Below are positions 9,071 to 19,076 of a DNA stretch of 33,485 nt, one piece after another. The DNA is from Aquificales bacterium (GTDB taxonomy: Bacteria > Aquificota > Aquificia > Aquificales > Aquificaceae), in assembly GCA_027078675.1 (NCBI GenBank), contig JALWWX010000243.1:1-33485 (forward strand), given 5' to 3'. Position 1 is the stretch's first letter; each line of letters begins with the position of its first letter. The notes beneath the pieces were generated by a model. That model was given only the letters and a program-made list of their open reading frames with translations, was not told the DNA's origin and searched no databases. The position numbers and the translations under genes are program-made.

Positions 9071-10165
9071 CTATCCTAATAAGCTCAAAAAGAAGTCAAT
9101 TAAACCCCTTCTGTAGATATGCTTGTATCCCCTTATACCTTTAAGCAGATCTATATAACGCTCAAGTGCTTTACCCCTTCCCATCCGGAATGCAACCTTC
9201 TGAAATCTGTAGGCTAAGGAGGCAATCTTTCCTGCGTAAACGAACTCAGGAACCATCTCCTTCCTTACATAATCCATATAATATTCCCACACATAATCAA
9301 AATCCTTCAAAGCACTTTTAAAAAGCAGTTCACCTCCCCACAGTCCGTAAAATATACCCTCACCGAGCAAAGGATCGGTCATATTTGCACTATCGCCCAC
9401 AAGGAGTATGTTACCCTTACCCGTATTTATGTCCTCCGCCTTTTCCGAAAAAGGTATAAACCACCCTTTACATCTTACATCTTTAACACCGAATTTCCTT
9501 TCTACATAATCCCTTAATATAAGGGCTATATTTTCAGAGCCTGTACTGGCTATACCCACACTTACTGTACCTTCTCCGCTGGGAAAAACCCACAAATATC
9601 CCCTTTTTACATAACCGAGCTCTATAATGACCCTTTCCGACAGTTCACCTTTAATGAACACCTCCACAGCTCTGTAATACTTCCTCCTCTTAAAACCAAG
9701 TCTCTTTAAGACCTTTGAATAAAAGCCATCCGCCCCTACGAGGTATTTGGTAAAAAAAACTCCCTTAGATGTATGTACCTTAATCCAGTCCTTATCCGTT
9801 ATAAAACTTTCAAATTCGCATGCAGGTATGAACTCCGCCCCCGATTCCCTTGCACTTTCCAAAAGAAAATTATCAAAGTCCCTTCTGTGTATAATGTAGG
9901 CAATAGTATCATCTGAAAACTTGGTAATATAGGAAGATCCTCTGTAACCGATAGTTCCCCCCTTTATTTCATTCTTTACCAGATTCTTCAATCCCTGTGG
10001 TATAAATCCCTCAATCCTTTTTGATAAACATCCTCCGCACAGTTTATCCCTTGGAAATTCGTATTTGTCAATAACAAGGACCTTAAAACCCACCCTGCTA
10101 AGTTTAAAAGCTGTATAGGAACCCGAGGGACCAGCGCCGACAACAACAAAGTCATATATTTTCAT
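9071..10165 (-). CDS. Geranylgeranyl reductase-family FAD-dependent oxidoreductase
   Basis: MKIYDFVVVGAGPSGSYTAFKLSRVGFKVLVIDKYEFPRDKLCGGCLS...GADGFYSKVLKRLG...GNILLVGDSANMTDPLLGEGIFYGL. Start at M17 of the listed ORF. Confidence 0.85.
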   Translation of the reverse strand: MKIYDFVVVGAGPSGSYTAFKLSRVGFKVLVIDKYEFPRDKLCGGCLSKRIEGFIPQGLKNLVKNEIKGGTIGYRGSSYITKFSDDTIAYIIHRRDFDNFLLESARESGAEFIPACEFESFITDKDWIKVHTSKGVFFTKYLVGADGFYSKVLKRLGFKRRKYYRAVEVFIKGELSERVIIELGYVKRGYLWVFPSGEGTVSVGIASTGSENIALILRDYVERKFGVKDVRCKGWFIPFSEKAEDINTGKGNILLVGDSANMTDPLLGEGIFYGLWGGELLFKSALKDFDYVWEYYMDYVRKEMVPEFVYAGKIASLAYRFQKVAFRMGRGKALERYIDLLKGIRGYKHIYRRGLIDFFLSLLG

Positions 10166-10490
10166 CGGACATTTCTGTCCATATCCTCTCCCACACTTTA
10201 AGTTCTTTGTCAATTCTGAACTCTAAGGAAGGGATTATCCTCGCCCTTATGCTTTTTTTAAGCAAGTGTCTTATAAATCCTGCGGAATTTGAAAGGGCTT
10301 TTAGGGTTTCCTCCTCTTTCTCCTCTGGTATAACCCTGAAATAAACCTTTGCCTTTGTGTAATCCGGTGTAACCTCAACCCTTGTTATAGTTACCAATCC
10401 CACATTCGGATTTTTCACCTCGCGGGAAATTATATTGCTTATTTCCTCCTTCAATAAGCTTTCAAACCTTGCCTTCCTTCTGTCCTGCAT
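10152..10490 (-). CDS. rbfA: 30S ribosome-binding factor A
   Basis: RRKARFESLLKEEISNIISREVKNPNVGLVTITRVEVTPDYTKAKVYFRV...RHLLKKSIRARIIPSLEFRID. Confidence 0.93.
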   Translation of the reverse strand: MQDRRKARFESLLKEEISNIISREVKNPNVGLVTITRVEVTPDYTKAKVYFRVIPEEKEEETLKALSNSAGFIRHLLKKSIRARIIPSLEFRIDKELKVWERIWTEMSDENI

Positions 10491-10524
10491 GTTTCTCTAA
10501 GCAGGTATGATAACATAAATCACC

Positions 10525-12104
<1,580 letters not shown>

Positions 12105-12132
12105 TTATTTCGTAAATAAGGAGGAAAACCGA

Positions 12133-12783
12133 ATGAAAAAAACCCTTGCACTCCTACCTTTTTTATCATACATGATTTCATGCGCGGGTCTCACCGCCAA
12201 TCAGGGGGAAGACAGAATATCCCTGCTGGAGAGAAGGATTGAAGCCATGGAAGATAAAATAACAAAGATTGAAGAGGATATCTATAAGACTAATGTAAGA
12301 ATAGATAATATATCAAGAAATATAACTGACCTGAGGGTTGAGTTAGAAAAATTAAAACTGCCGAGTACGGGAAAAATTGAAACGGTAGAAGAGGAAGAAG
12401 AGGAATACGAAGAAGATTACAGAAAAGCCTACAACAGGGCTTTCAAATTGTATAACCTCAAAAGGTTAAACCAAGCTGTGGAAGCCTTTGCCAATTTTAT
12501 TGAGAACTTTCCAGACAATGATCTTACGGACAATGCCTACTTTTGGAAAGGTAGAGCATATTTTGAACTTGGCAATACAGAAAAGGCAAAGGAAGAATTC
12601 AAAAAGCTTATTGAGATGTGTGAAGAAGGAAGGTTACCCAACTGTAACAAAGCCCCGTCCGCCTATCTGATGCTTGTAAGAATATACAGGATGGAAGGCA
12701 ATGAAGAAGAAGCCAATAAAACATTAAAAGAGCTAAGGGAAAAATACCCCACATCTGAAGAGGCGCAGAATATAATTGAGTAA
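12133..12783 (+). CDS. Lipoprotein with coiled coil plus TPR repeats (CpoB/YbgF-like, Tol-Pal associated)
   Basis: MKKTLALLPFLSYMISC lipobox-like signal, coiled coil, then YNRAFKLYNLKRLNQAVEAFANFIENFPDNDLTDNAYFWKGRAYFELGNTEKAKEEFKKLI. Start at internal ATG preceded by AAGGAGG. Confidence 0.7.
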   Translation: MKKTLALLPFLSYMISCAGLTANQGEDRISLLERRIEAMEDKITKIEEDIYKTNVRIDNISRNITDLRVELEKLKLPSTGKIETVEEEEEEYEEDYRKAYNRAFKLYNLKRLNQAVEAFANFIENFPDNDLTDNAYFWKGRAYFELGNTEKAKEEFKKLIEMCEEGRLPNCNKAPSAYLMLVRIYRMEGNEEEANKTLKELREKYPTSEEAQNIIE

Positions 12784-12789
12784 AGTAAT

Positions 12790-13488
12790 ATGGAAAAAAC
12801 AAAGATTCCAAGACATATAGCAATAATAATGGACGGGAATGGCAGATGGGCAAGGGAAAGAGGTCTGCCAAGAATAGCAGGGCATTATAAAGGTGTTGAG
12901 GTTGCGGAAGATATAGCACGATACTGCATAGAAATAGGTGTAAGCTATCTTACCCTCTTTGCCTTTTCTACGGAAAACTGGTACAGACCAAAGGAGGAAG
13001 TTGAATTACTCTTCGGTTTGCTAAAAAAATATCTTACAGATAAAAGGGATGAGCTTATAGAACTGGGAATATATACAAGGTTCATAGGCAGAAGGGACAG
13101 GATTGATAAAGATATTTTGACCCTCATGGAAGCCATGGAAAGGGATAAACCAAAGGATATTAAGCTCAATCTCATCCTTGCCATAGACTACGGGGGAAGG
13201 GATGATATAGTAAGAGCTGTAAGGAAATTGATAAATAAAGGTTTGAAAGAAGTTGATGAAATAAGCTTTTCCAAGTTTCTTGATCTTGGTTCCGTCCCGG
13301 ACCCCGACCTGCTTATAAGAACTGCGGGAGAAAAGAGGATATCTAATTTCCTTCTTTGGAACATTGCATACACGGAACTTTACTTCACCGATGTATGTTG
13401 GCCTGACTTTAATAGGGATATACTTGATGAAGCTATAGAGGACTTTTCCAAAAGAAAGAGAAAATTCGGCAGGATTCTTAATGAGTAG
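12790..13488 (+). CDS. uppS: Polyprenyl (undecaprenyl) diphosphate synthase
   Basis: PRHIAIIMDGNGRWARERGLPRIAGHYKGVE...LTLFAFSTENWYRPKEEVELLF...DLLIRTAGEKRISNFLLWNIAYTELYF. Confidence 0.96.
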   Translation: MEKTKIPRHIAIIMDGNGRWARERGLPRIAGHYKGVEVAEDIARYCIEIGVSYLTLFAFSTENWYRPKEEVELLFGLLKKYLTDKRDELIELGIYTRFIGRRDRIDKDILTLMEAMERDKPKDIKLNLILAIDYGGRDDIVRAVRKLINKGLKEVDEISFSKFLDLGSVPDPDLLIRTAGEKRISNFLLWNIAYTELYFTDVCWPDFNRDILDEAIEDFSKRKRKFGRILNE

Positions 13489-14191
13489 GGAATTTACGGG
13501 AATAATCATAGGTATAGTAACATTAGCACTCGCCTTTATAAGTATCTATACGGTTGCCATAGGAGTACTGATACTCTCCTATTTTATGTCAAGGGAAATT
13601 TTTATAACCTTTGGCATAAGATATGCCCATCTTTTTATACCCCTTATAGTAATTTCCACGTGGATAAACCCCGCCTTGGGTATATTACTATCCTTCCTCT
13701 ATTGTTTTTCTTACGGTTACATACGCTGGGACATGGATGTATTTTTGAAAGTTTTTTTTACAAGTATATATGCGGGTGTTCTTCCCGTATATCTCATCTT
13801 TATAAGAGAAATGGGTTTTGATGAACTTTTAGCCCTCATTGTAACCGTATGGGCGGTTGATATATCCGCTTACTATATAGGCAAGACATTGGGTAAAACA
13901 CCTTTGGCACCGAGATTATCTCCTAAAAAGACTGTTGAAGGATTGATAGGAGGATTGATATCCGCAGTAATAGTATTTCCCTTGATCTCCGATATGGATA
14001 TAATACAGTCAATGCTTTCCGGATTGATAATAGGTATATCCGCAGTAATAGGAGATCTACTTAAAAGTTTTATAAAAAGACAAGCAGGTATAAAGGATTT
14101 TTCAAACATATTCGGAGAACACGGGGGATTTGTTGATAGATTTGACTCCCTTGTTTTTACAGGTGCTTTATACTATTGTATTTTGTTATGA
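13481..14191 (+). CDS. cdsA: Phosphatidate cytidylyltransferase
   Basis: Polytopic protein with AVDISAYYIGKTLGKTPLAPRLSPKKTVEGLIGG...GDLLKSFIKRQAGIKDFSNIFGEHGGFVDRFDSLVF (CDS signature). Confidence 0.95.
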   Translation: MSREFTGIIIGIVTLALAFISIYTVAIGVLILSYFMSREIFITFGIRYAHLFIPLIVISTWINPALGILLSFLYCFSYGYIRWDMDVFLKVFFTSIYAGVLPVYLIFIREMGFDELLALIVTVWAVDISAYYIGKTLGKTPLAPRLSPKKTVEGLIGGLISAVIVFPLISDMDIIQSMLSGLIIGISAVIGDLLKSFIKRQAGIKDFSNIFGEHGGFVDRFDSLVFTGALYYCILL

Positions 14192-15096
14192 GTTTTTTTA
14201 TAAGGGAAGATCCCCTAACGGGGAAGAAGATAATAATATCATCCCTGAGAAGCAAAAGACCGCAACTTATCAAAGGCCTTTCTAAGGAAGAACCAATCCA
14301 ATGTCCCTTTTGCCCAGGTAATGAAAGCCTTACCGCGGAACCCGTTGATATATGTGAGGAGGAGGGTAAATGGATAGTAAGGGTTGTACCCAACAAATTT
14401 CCCGCAATCCAAGGCTTACACGATGTGATTATAGAAGCACGGGAACATAGCGCGGATATTGATACAATTGATCATTTTGAAAAGGTCCTTGAAGTTTATC
14501 AGAGAAGGATGAAATACTTTTATAACATAAATGGCATTAAGTATGTAGCGGTTTTCAGAAACAGAGGAAAGGAAGCGGGAGCATCCATCCAACATCCTCA
14601 CTCCCAGGTACTTGGTCTCCCCTTTTATCCAGAGAGGTATCTCTTGGAAAAGAAAAAATACGAAACATCAGAAAAACACCCGATGAAAAACCTTATAGAA
14701 AAGGAAAAGGAGGAAGGTTTAAGACTTATAAAAGAAACGGATAATTTTGTCGCCATACTTGCCTATGCTCCCACAACTCCTTACGAAACATGGATAATAC
14801 CCAAAAACGTAACATGTTGTTTTCTTGAAGAAAAGAAACTTGATGAACTATCCTACATAACTAAATACATAGTTAAGTTACTAAAGACTGTCTTAGGAGA
14901 AAACATGCCCTACAACCTCACACTTCAGTCCGGAAGTCCTTGGGATAAGGATTACCATTACTACTTCAGAGTAATGCCAAGAATCTCCGTTTTTGGCGGT
15001 TTTGAAATGGAAACAAATAACATTATAGTGGGAATATTGCCTGAGGATGCATCAAAGGAGTTAAAACTGGCAAAGTCTAAGGTTGATATCCTATAG
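14188..15096 (+). CDS. galT: Galactose-1-phosphate uridylyltransferase family protein
   Basis: REDPLTGKKIIISSLRSKRP...CPFCPGNESLTAEP...FRNRGKEAGASIQHPHSQVLGLPFYP. Start at M5 of the listed ORF (ATGA overlap with cdsA stop). Confidence 0.88.
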   Translation: MSFFIREDPLTGKKIIISSLRSKRPQLIKGLSKEEPIQCPFCPGNESLTAEPVDICEEEGKWIVRVVPNKFPAIQGLHDVIIEAREHSADIDTIDHFEKVLEVYQRRMKYFYNINGIKYVAVFRNRGKEAGASIQHPHSQVLGLPFYPERYLLEKKKYETSEKHPMKNLIEKEKEEGLRLIKETDNFVAILAYAPTTPYETWIIPKNVTCCFLEEKKLDELSYITKYIVKLLKTVLGENMPYNLTLQSGSPWDKDYHYYFRVMPRISVFGGFEMETNNIIVGILPEDASKELKLAKSKVDIL

Positions 15097-15736
15097 ACTC
15101 AAGGGCTTCCTTCCTTTGGAGACATGTAGGACACTCACCGCAAGGAGGTAATGTACCCTTGTAGCATGAATAGGTCTTTTCAAATGGTACACCCAGTTCC
15201 TTTCCCAATTTTGCTATTTCTTTCTTTGTCATGCCAAGAAAGGGTGCGTATATGTGAATCCTTTCCTTCTTCTTAGCTACATAAGTAGATCCAGCATTTA
15301 TAGCAGCCTCCGCTGAAGCTATAAACTCAGGTCTACAATCGGGATAGGGAACATCCAATGCATGAACACCTATGCCTATGTGGTTAATCTCAAGTATATC
15401 TGCAAATATGGAAGCTATTGAAAGAAAGTTTATATTTCTCATGGGTACAGTAGTAATGGGTGGTTCCTCCGTATATTCACCCGATGGTATATCTATTTCT
15501 TCATTCAATAGGGCGGATTCCCTAACAGCCTTGTAAACGGGAATATCCACCACTATATGATCCTTAACACCAGCGATTTTTGCAATCTCCTTTGCATAAG
15601 TAATTTCAACACTATGCCTCTGTCCGTAGTTAAAAGAGATTGCATACACTTCAGAAAACTCCCTCTTAGCATACCATAATAGCGTTGCACTATCCATCCC
15701 CCCTGAGAGCAAGACGATTATATTCTTTTTCTCCAT
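15077..15736 (-). CDS. queC: 7-cyano-7-deazaguanine synthase
   Basis: NIIVLLSGGMDSATLLWYAKREFSEVYAISFNYGQRHSVEI...VPMRNINFLSIA...IGVHALDVPYPDCRPEFI...SCYKGTLPPCGECPTCLQRKEAL. Confidence 0.96.
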   Translation of the reverse strand: MEKKNIIVLLSGGMDSATLLWYAKREFSEVYAISFNYGQRHSVEITYAKEIAKIAGVKDHIVVDIPVYKAVRESALLNEEIDIPSGEYTEEPPITTVPMRNINFLSIASIFADILEINHIGIGVHALDVPYPDCRPEFIASAEAAINAGSTYVAKKKERIHIYAPFLGMTKKEIAKLGKELGVPFEKTYSCYKGTLPPCGECPTCLQRKEALESIGYQP

Positions 15737-15762
15737 CGGAAATAATATTTTATTATAAAAAT

Positions 15763-16248
15763 ATGGAACTAAGGGAGACAGATCTGCCAGGTATAGGTAA
15801 AAAATATGATCTTATACTTGAAAACGGTAAAGAAGTGGCAATAATCATATATAGTACTGGTAAAAGGGAAATATATCTTATGGAAGACGAAGAACCCCTA
15901 TGCACAATTGAACTTTCCGATGAAGAATCAAGGGAAATAGGTTTTTTGCTCGCGGGTGCAGTTTACCAGCCAATACCCTCAAGCAAGATGGAACTCATAA
16001 TGAAAGAAATGGTAATGGAATGGATAAAGGTGGAAGAAGGATCAAATTTTGAAAATAAAACCATAGCGGATCTGCAGGTAAGGAAGAGAACTGGTGCTTC
16101 AATTATAGCTATTGTTAGGGGAGACAAAATAATACCAAGCCCTGATCCTTATAAGGAAATTATAAGAGCTGGAGATACCCTGGTGGTTGTTGGTACAAGA
16201 AATCAAGTTAATCAAGTGATCTCATTCTGCAAAAAGTGTAAAGACTAA
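15763..16248 (+). CDS. TrkA-C domain regulatory protein of K+/H+ antiporter (KhtT-like)
   Basis: ETDLPGIGKKYDLILENGKEVAIIIYSTGKREIY...IADLQVRKRTGASIIAIVRGDKIIPSPDPYKEIIRAGDTLVVVGTRNQV; adjacent to an antiporter gene. Start at M27 of the listed ORF. Confidence 0.85.
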   Translation: MELRETDLPGIGKKYDLILENGKEVAIIIYSTGKREIYLMEDEEPLCTIELSDEESREIGFLLAGAVYQPIPSSKMELIMKEMVMEWIKVEEGSNFENKTIADLQVRKRTGASIIAIVRGDKIIPSPDPYKEIIRAGDTLVVVGTRNQVNQVISFCKKCKD

Positions 16249-17393
16249 TGGAACATACAATACCCATAGAAATATCCATCCTCTTCATATTGGTATTTAT
16301 ATTAACCTATATACTTAAAAAAGTAGGAATACCTGCAATAATAACATTCCTTGCCGCAGGATTTCTTGGCAAGATATGGATAGATTCGTCCCATATTGAC
16401 AATCTTTATATCTTCAAAGAACTCGGCATTATACTTTTGTTTTTCTTCATAGGACTTGAATTTTCCTTTGACAGATTGAAAGGTATGCTAAACACATTTA
16501 TGCCCGCAATGGTTGATCTTATATTTAATCTTGGAATACCTTTCGTACTTCTTGTACTTATAGGGTTTGATTACCTTTCCGCCTTTATTATCGCAAGTGT
16601 TATATACCCATCAAGTACCTCCATAGTTGCAAAACTACTTGTGGATTACAGAAGGCTCGTAAATCCAGAAGCGGAATTACTACTCGGTATTCTCATATTT
16701 GAAGATATAATTGCAATAGTAATACTTACCTTCCTGTCCTACCTTACAAGTGGTTCCGAGCCGAGTTTACTTTCCGTGGGATTAAGCCTGCTAAAGATGT
16801 CCTTAATACTTATAGGCTTTTTCCTTTTGTACAAGTTTGTACTCTCAAAATTAACAAACCTAATGGATAAAGTCTCAGATGATGAAAACTTTATATTTTT
16901 GGTCTTGGGTATCGTACTTTTATTCGGTTCCTTCTTTAAAATGCAGGGTATATCTGAGGCATTGGGAGCCTTCCTTATAGGAGTAGCCATACCCCAAACA
17001 AAGATAGCCCATAACATTGAACAACATCTGTCAAGCCTCAAAGAACTCTCAATAGGTATATTCTTCTTCTTTTTCACCTACGATATAGATTTTCAATTAC
17101 CAGAAAACAAGTTCCTACTATTGCTACTTATAGTACTAAGCATATTACTTAAAGGTATATCAACATATATAGGAGCTTACATTTATGGTCTTAAAAGTAA
17201 AGCAAGGCTAAGGGCTTCCCTCTCATTTCTCTCAAGAGGTGAATTCTCAGTCATAATATCAGCACTTAATCCTTTATACAGCGGTATAACAGTACCCCTA
17301 ATACTTGTAACCGCTGTTATAGGTACCTTACTCTTTGCGGTAGCTGGTGATATAGCCAATTTTATTTATCGGAGTAAACGAAAGACCTCATAA
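16248..17393 (+). CDS. CPA2-type cation/proton antiporter (Kef/KhtU-like)
   Basis: Polytopic; ILKKVGIPAIITFLAAGFLGK...ELGIILLFFFIGLEFSFDRLK...YPSSTSIVAKLL...GISEALGAFLIGVAIPQTK...SFLSRGEFSVIIS. Confidence 0.88.
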   Translation: MEHTIPIEISILFILVFILTYILKKVGIPAIITFLAAGFLGKIWIDSSHIDNLYIFKELGIILLFFFIGLEFSFDRLKGMLNTFMPAMVDLIFNLGIPFVLLVLIGFDYLSAFIIASVIYPSSTSIVAKLLVDYRRLVNPEAELLLGILIFEDIIAIVILTFLSYLTSGSEPSLLSVGLSLLKMSLILIGFFLLYKFVLSKLTNLMDKVSDDENFIFLVLGIVLLFGSFFKMQGISEALGAFLIGVAIPQTKIAHNIEQHLSSLKELSIGIFFFFFTYDIDFQLPENKFLLLLLIVLSILLKGISTYIGAYIYGLKSKARLRASLSFLSRGEFSVIISALNPLYSGITVPLILVTAVIGTLLFAVAGDIANFIYRSKRKTS

Positions 17394-17991
17394 CTTCCTC
17401 AAGTTCTTTTCTCTTCTCCTCTATATCATCATCCTCTTTAACATATATAAGCTTTCCGAACTCTATAGTACCCCTTGTAAAAGGAAAGGGTATAAGAAAT
17501 CTGTCCCATGTATTTAATGTTTTAGCTTTGTCAAATCTAACATACATTGGCAGTATAGGACATCCGGTTTTTTGAGCAAGAAATATTATCCCTTTTCCTA
17601 CACTCAGATAAGGTCCCTTTGGGCCGTCAACAGTAAGAGCCATCTTCCCTCCCTTCTTTAAAACCTTTATTAATCTTAGCGCACCGAATCTGCCTCCCTT
17701 TGAAGGATCACCGTCTTCCGTGGAACCCCTTATGACATTGTAGCCAAGAGATTCAAGAAGGCGGGCGGAAATTTCCCCGTCTGGTGATCTGCTTGATAGT
17801 ACATATATATCCTTATCAACACCGTGAAGGGCAAGTCCCAGTGCATGACCGTGCAGAATGGCGTATATCTTCCTTCTGTCATTTTTAAAGTCATAATCCA
17901 CGTCCCATTTTATTGATTTTGACCACCACCGCAATATCTTAGCCACTATAGGAACCGCACACAGGGCTAATTTGTACTCTATATAATTCAT
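17362..17991 (-). CDS. DUF374 / lysophospholipid acyltransferase-like protein
   Basis: IYAILHGHALGLALHG...VLSSRSPDGEISARLLESLGYNVIRGST...GGRFGALRLIKVLKKGGKMALTVDGPKGPYLSVGKGIIFLAQKTGCPILPMYV. Confidence 0.85.
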   Translation of the reverse strand: MNYIEYKLALCAVPIVAKILRWWSKSIKWDVDYDFKNDRRKIYAILHGHALGLALHGVDKDIYVLSSRSPDGEISARLLESLGYNVIRGSTEDGDPSKGGRFGALRLIKVLKKGGKMALTVDGPKGPYLSVGKGIIFLAQKTGCPILPMYVRFDKAKTLNTWDRFLIPFPFTRGTIEFGKLIYVKEDDDIEEKRKELEEVMRSFVYSDK

Positions 17992-18036
17992 TATGTGTTA
18001 ATATTTTAAGTTAATAACTAACAAGGGAGAGTGGTC

Positions 18037-18285
18037 ATGGAAGAACAGTATATCGCTGTACCTTTTAGCCTGGTAGGTTTTTTCATGACGAACAAGTCAA
18101 TTGAGGAGAGTATAAGAAACGACATAACACCTGAAGAAATGGAGAAGCTCCAGAACATCATAGCTTCACTTCTCTTTAGAGAAGGAGTAAAAGTGGCTGT
18201 TTACCCGTCCGTTGTACCCCCGGATCAAGCGGAGGAAGCAGCAAAGGAACTTGAAGATCTAATTTTCGGAGAGGCGGGAGAATGA
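18037..18285 (+). CDS. Hypothetical protein (82 aa) upstream of dapB
   Basis: GGGAGAG SD before the ATG; ORF ends overlapping the dapB start (ATGA). No family recognised. Confidence 0.7.
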   Translation: MEEQYIAVPFSLVGFFMTNKSIEESIRNDITPEEMEKLQNIIASLLFREGVKVAVYPSVVPPDQAEEAAKELEDLIFGEAGE

Positions 18286-19076
18286 CAAAGGCGGTTATAT
18301 GCGGTGCCCTGGGAAGGATGGGTAAAGCAATTCTGGAGGTTGCGGAAGAGGATCCGGATGTTGAAATTGTAGCAGGTGTTGAACACCCAGATTGTATCAG
18401 AAGTAAGGATCTCGGTGAGGCAACCGGTATATCTTACTATAAGGGTAAGCCTCTCACCTCAAGGCTTGAAGAAGTCCTTGAATATACAGATGTTGTTGTT
18501 GATTTCTCTGGGAACCCAGCATCCGCTGTGGGTCATACCGCCCTCGCAACAGCTGACGGTAAAGCTGTAGTCATAGGTACAACAGGTTTCTCTGAAAAGG
18601 AAATAGAAGATATTAAATCTATGTCAAAGCAAGCACCCATCCTACTCTCGCCCAATATGAGCTTGGGAGTTAACTTGTTATTTAAGCTCGTTGAAATAGC
18701 ATCAAGCGTTCTAAAAGATAAGGATTTTGATATTGAACTTACGGAAATTCATCATAGATTTAAAAAGGATGCACCAAGTGGTACCGCCATGAAACTGCTT
18801 GATATAATAAAAAACTCCACGGGCAAGAAAGATATAGTTTTTGGGAGACAAGGTTTTGCAAATAGGCAAGATAAGGAGATAGGTGTTTTTGCACTTAGGG
18901 GAGGAGATGTTGTAGGAGATCATACGGTCCACTTCCTTGGCATGGGTGAAAGGATAGAGCTTACCCACAGGGCAACGAGCAGGAAAACCTTTGCAAAGGG
19001 TACTGTTGAAGCTATCAAATGGATAAAGGGAAAGTCCCCTGGTTTTTACAGTATGTTTGATGTTCTCGGACTATGA
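18282..19076 (+). CDS. dapB: 4-hydroxy-tetrahydrodipicolinate reductase
   Basis: AVICGALGRMGKAILEVAEEDPDVEIVAGVEH...VVIGTTGFSEKE...LSPNMSLGVNLLFKL...ELTEIHHRFKKDAPSGTAMKL...LRGGDVVGDHTVHF. Confidence 0.96.
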   Translation: MTKAVICGALGRMGKAILEVAEEDPDVEIVAGVEHPDCIRSKDLGEATGISYYKGKPLTSRLEEVLEYTDVVVDFSGNPASAVGHTALATADGKAVVIGTTGFSEKEIEDIKSMSKQAPILLSPNMSLGVNLLFKLVEIASSVLKDKDFDIELTEIHHRFKKDAPSGTAMKLLDIIKNSTGKKDIVFGRQGFANRQDKEIGVFALRGGDVVGDHTVHFLGMGERIELTHRATSRKTFAKGTVEAIKWIKGKSPGFYSMFDVLGL

